The position numbers and the translations under genes were made by a program. Of a DNA stretch of 7,704 bases, positions 5,984 to 7,704 are shown in pieces (the first letter of the stretch is position 1; each line of letters begins with the position of its first letter). The notes under the pieces are model-generated. The model had not been told where the DNA came from and made no database searches. It was given only the letters and a program-made list of their open reading frames with translations. The DNA is from Anaerolineae bacterium (GTDB taxonomy: Bacteria > Chloroflexota > Anaerolineae > CG2-30-64-16). The stretch lies in the NCBI GenBank assembly GCA_025454565.1, contig JALOOE010000092.1, positions 1 through 7,704 on the forward strand. The letters are read 5' to 3'.

Positions 5984-6433
5984 CATACACATCGCCAGGC
6001 GCGCATCCTTGCCCTACAAGCGTTGTACGAACTGGATACCACCCAGCATACGGCCGCCGATGTCATCGACTATCGAATAGAGGATCAACCTCTTAGTCCT
6101 GAGGGAGAAGCTTTCCTCAGATTGTTGGTCGGTGGTGTGCTGACATATCTTGATCGGCTCGACGAACTCATCCAGCGCTATGCCCCAGCCTGGCCCGTCG
6201 CGCAGATCGCGATCGTCGACAGAAACGTGCTGCGCCTTGCGCTCTTCGAATTGAGCGGTCAGACCCAGACCCCGCCCAAAGTCGCCATCAACGAAGCTGT
6301 GGACCTGGCGAAGCTATTCGGCAGTGACAGCAGCTTCCGCTTTGTCAACGGCGTCCTGGGATCGGCCATGGCCGAACATGAGCACGTAAGGCTCGTTCCG
6401 CCGCCGAGCACCCCTCTAGCCGTGAAGGACTGA
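5981..6433 (+). CDS. nusB: Transcription antitermination factor NusB
   Basis: NusB binds boxA RNA together with NusE (ribosomal protein uS10) and helps RNA polymerase read through rRNA operons. The 150-residue protein is all helical by pattern and matches the family over its whole length: ARILALQALYELD at 7-19, IQRYAPAWPVAQIAIVDRNV at 64-83, LRLALFEL at 84-91, and the signature PPKVAINEAVDLAKLFGSDS at 98-117 followed by FRFVNGVLG at 119-127. The last 15-20 residues (Pro-rich, VPPPSTPLAVKD) are variable in the family. The start is TTG with a good upstream ribosome binding site. The gene lies 20 bp after the Asp23-type gene, the same pairing seen as yqhY-nusB in Bacillus. The Tat gene starts 2 bp after its stop codon, so translation of the two is probably coupled. 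Confidence 0.96.
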   Translation: MHTHRQARILALQALYELDTTQHTAADVIDYRIEDQPLSPEGEAFLRLLVGGVLTYLDRLDELIQRYAPAWPVAQIAIVDRNVLRLALFELSGQTQTPPKVAINEAVDLAKLFGSDSSFRFVNGVLGSAMAEHEHVRLVPPPSTPLAVKD

Positions 6434-6435
6434 TT

Positions 6436-7605
6436 GTGGACTTCCTTGGCATCGGCCCGCTTGAATTGATGCTCATTCTGATTCTGGCGCTTGTGGTGTT
6501 TGGGCCGGGCAAGCTCCCGGAAATCGGCGCCAAACTGGGCGGCTCGTTGCGCGAGATGCGCAAGGCCACTCGCGAGTTCTCACGCGAGATTGACGAGACC
6601 CGGCAAGCAATCGAAGGCCCCATCAACGAGATGAAGGATCCGATGCAGGAGCTTGCCGAGCCCTTCCAGGAAGCAGGCACGGCCATCGCTGGCGCGCGTG
6701 ACGTGCTCTCGAATCCGAGCAAGGCGATCGAAGGCTATGTCATGGGCCAGTACGCGTCTGCTGACAAACCAGCCAAGACCGCCGCTGATGAGCCGCCGCC
6801 TGTCTACCCGGCGGAACCGACGGACGCCCCGACCGATGTAGCGGTCGCTTCCGATTCGACGGCCGCCGAAGTCGAATCGGTTACTCCGGCTGAAGTGCCC
6901 GCAGACGTCATGGCCTCTCCTGTGGCCGTCGAAACCGAGGCGGTGGCCGCTGAGGCGGTGGCCGCTGAGGCGGTGGCCGAATCTGATGCCGTTGCCGCTG
7001 AGATGGTGGCAGCCGAGACGGTGACAGTTGAAAGCGAACCGGCAGCCGCTGACCTGGCAATCGGGACGGACGCGAGTGCCGTTGAGCCTGAGCCGATGGA
7101 ACCCGTGGCCCTCCAAACGCCCTGGGAGGAGACTGCGGTGTCGCCCGACGCGCGTGTCGTCTCCGCCATCGCGTCGATGGAGAGCGCCTTCCCGAACGCC
7201 ACGCCGATCTCTTCCGAGAAGCTGGAATCAGCCGGCGACATGGCGCTTGCGCACAAGTTGCCCGAGGCCGCAGCCGCGACGGCTGGCGCGGCCGCCTTTG
7301 AGGTTGCTGCACAAGAATCTTTGGCGGCGAAGCCGACTGAGCCGATGGCTGCAGCCATAGCGCCCGATGCGGATCCAGCGCTGCCGGATGCAATAACCGC
7401 GGCTCCGGAGCCACCGCAGATGCCTGCCCCATCGCTAACGGTTGAGCCAACTGGACAGACGGCTGCGGAAGTGCCTCCTCCGCAACCGGTCGCTGCACGA
7501 GCTCGTCATCGCGCCGCGCCGCGCAAGTCGGCCAGTCCGGGTCTGCAATCACCGCCCGGCGACAGCGAAGCGCCATCCTCCGCTACGCCCGCTTCTCAGG
7601 ACTAG
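6436..7605 (+). CDS. TatA/TatB-family translocase subunit with a long low-complexity tail
   Basis: TatA and TatB proteins belong to the twin-arginine system, which exports folded proteins across the cytoplasmic membrane. Residues 5-35 are diagnostic: a hydrophobic helix (LELMLILILALVVFGPGKLP, 9-28) with Glu10 near its start, the FGP hinge at 22-24, then LPEIGAKLGGSLREMRKATR as the amphipathic helix. Glu in the membrane helix and the FGP hinge are closer to TatB than TatA, but I do not assign one with certainty. Charged helical sequence runs to about residue 105. From about 110 to 389 the protein is Ala, Glu, Val and Pro-rich, poor in Lys, and lacks recognisable domains; a basic cluster (RARHRAAPRK) lies near 355-365. 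The family is usually about 60-170 residues, so 389 is unusual. The start is GTG with AAGGA at 6425-6429. nusB ends 2 bp upstream and a second Tat gene begins 3 bp downstream, which supports the full frame being real. Confidence 0.88.
   Translation: MDFLGIGPLELMLILILALVVFGPGKLPEIGAKLGGSLREMRKATREFSREIDETRQAIEGPINEMKDPMQELAEPFQEAGTAIAGARDVLSNPSKAIEGYVMGQYASADKPAKTAADEPPPVYPAEPTDAPTDVAVASDSTAAEVESVTPAEVPADVMASPVAVETEAVAAEAVAAEAVAESDAVAAEMVAAETVTVESEPAAADLAIGTDASAVEPEPMEPVALQTPWEETAVSPDARVVSAIASMESAFPNATPISSEKLESAGDMALAHKLPEAAAATAGAAAFEVAAQESLAAKPTEPMAAAIAPDADPALPDAITAAPEPPQMPAPSLTVEPTGQTAAEVPPPQPVAARARHRAAPRKSASPGLQSPPGDSEAPSSATPASQD
6937..6978 (+). repeat. 15-bp tandem repeat inside the Tat protein tail
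   Basis: The unit GAGGCGGTGGCCGCT occurs exactly at 6937-6951 and 6952-6966, with a third partial copy of 12 bases at 6967-6978. It encodes repeated EAVAA at residues 168-181. The copies are identical at the DNA level, so the expansion looks recent. Weaker AAE-V copies continue to about 7030. Confidence 0.85.
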
Positions 7606-7608
7606 ATC

Positions 7609-7704
7609 ATGTCATTCACCGGTATTTTCGGCCTGGTCCTTCTCGTCATCGCCGCCATCGCCCTGCTGGGACCATCGAAGCTGCCGGCCGGCGTCGAACA
7701 GTTG
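7609..7704 (+). CDS. Second TatA/TatB-family protein, 3' end missing
   Basis: Only the first 32 codons are in the window, and the frame is open at the right edge. They encode a short N-terminus, a hydrophobic membrane helix (FGLVLLVIAAIALLGPSKLP, residues 7-26) and the start of what should be an amphipathic helix (AGVEQL). LGPSKLP matches the hinge of the TatA/B family. Unlike the gene before it, no charged residue sits at the start of the membrane helix. The ATG at 7609 has AGGA at 7598-7601 with seven bases between and lies 3 bp after the stop codon of the first Tat gene. The pair probably forms one export unit; tatC is likely to be further downstream or elsewhere, which the window cannot show. 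Confidence 0.8.
   Translation, partial: MSFTGIFGLVLLVIAAIALLGPSKLPAGVEQL

Noticed and set aside
5184..5990. Antisense open frame of 268 codons across fabG and the Asp23-type gene
   Set aside because: It crosses two well-supported genes and has no recognisable domain or ribosome binding site; a shadow frame.
6804..7358. Antisense frame of 184 codons, rich in Ser and Ala, opposite the Tat tail
   Set aside because: Low-complexity GC-rich DNA leaves several frames open. The + frame has a start, a ribosome binding site, tight junctions and a recognised N-terminus; the antisense frame has none of these.
1..7704. Defence island, mobile element, CRISPR array or biosynthetic cluster
   Set aside because: All genes are recognisable housekeeping types or fit a housekeeping operon. 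No transposase, integrase, spacer-repeat pattern or toxin-antitoxin pair was found on either strand.

Overview
The window is a stretch of bacterial housekeeping genes, all on the + strand and tightly packed. It is GC-rich: by eye about 60%, not computed. I read it as most likely a member of the Chloroflexota. The grounds are the gene order (coaD, a short coiled-coil protein, yceD, rpmF, fabD, fabG, an Asp23-type gene, nusB, Tat genes), the protein style, and short ATTCGCC-type repeats in the one loose intergenic region. This placement is inferred from memory of gene order and protein style, not from a database search. I see no rRNA, tRNA, CRISPR array, insertion sequence, integrase, phage gene or defence gene.

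Layout. Positions 1-1779 hold the 3' part of recG (branch-migration helicase), cut by the left edge. A 113-bp gap with a palindrome, an inverted repeat and a short tandem repeat leads to coaD (1893-2426, coenzyme A synthesis). Next, 18 bp on, is a small coiled-coil protein (2445-2918) that sits where actinobacteria carry SepIVA and resembles its N-terminal region as I recall it. A perfect consensus sigma-A promoter (TTGACA, 17 bp, TATAAT; 2915-2943) overlaps the stop codon of that gene. It drives a short leader with a hairpin, then yceD (3003-3563) and rpmF (3583-3774, ribosomal protein L32). A strong hairpin plus T-run at 3838-3876 ends this unit.

The second half starts only 22 bp past the terminator. 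It runs fabD (3899-4828), fabG (4845-5588), an Asp23/YqhY-like gene (5598-5960), nusB (5981-6433), a TatA/B-family gene with a very long low-complexity tail (6436-7605), and the first 32 codons of a second TatA/B-family gene (from 7609, cut by the right edge). Gaps of 2-20 bp suggest one operon.

How the genes fit together: coaD makes the precursor of the CoA and phosphopantetheine groups used by fatty acid synthesis. fabD loads malonyl groups onto acyl carrier protein and fabG reduces the beta-keto product. YqhY, the Bacillus relative of the Asp23-type protein, is tied to acetyl-CoA carboxylase. yceD, rpmF and nusB serve ribosome production. The Tat pair belongs to export of folded proteins. 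The classical rpmF-plsX-fabH-fabD-fabG-acpP cluster is reduced here to rpmF, fabD and fabG.

I found no clearly new system. The points most worth a second look are the long-tailed Tat protein, the promoter and terminator layout around yceD-rpmF with a possibly leaderless fabD, the SepIVA-like coiled-coil gene, and the Asp23-type gene between fatty acid and nusB genes.
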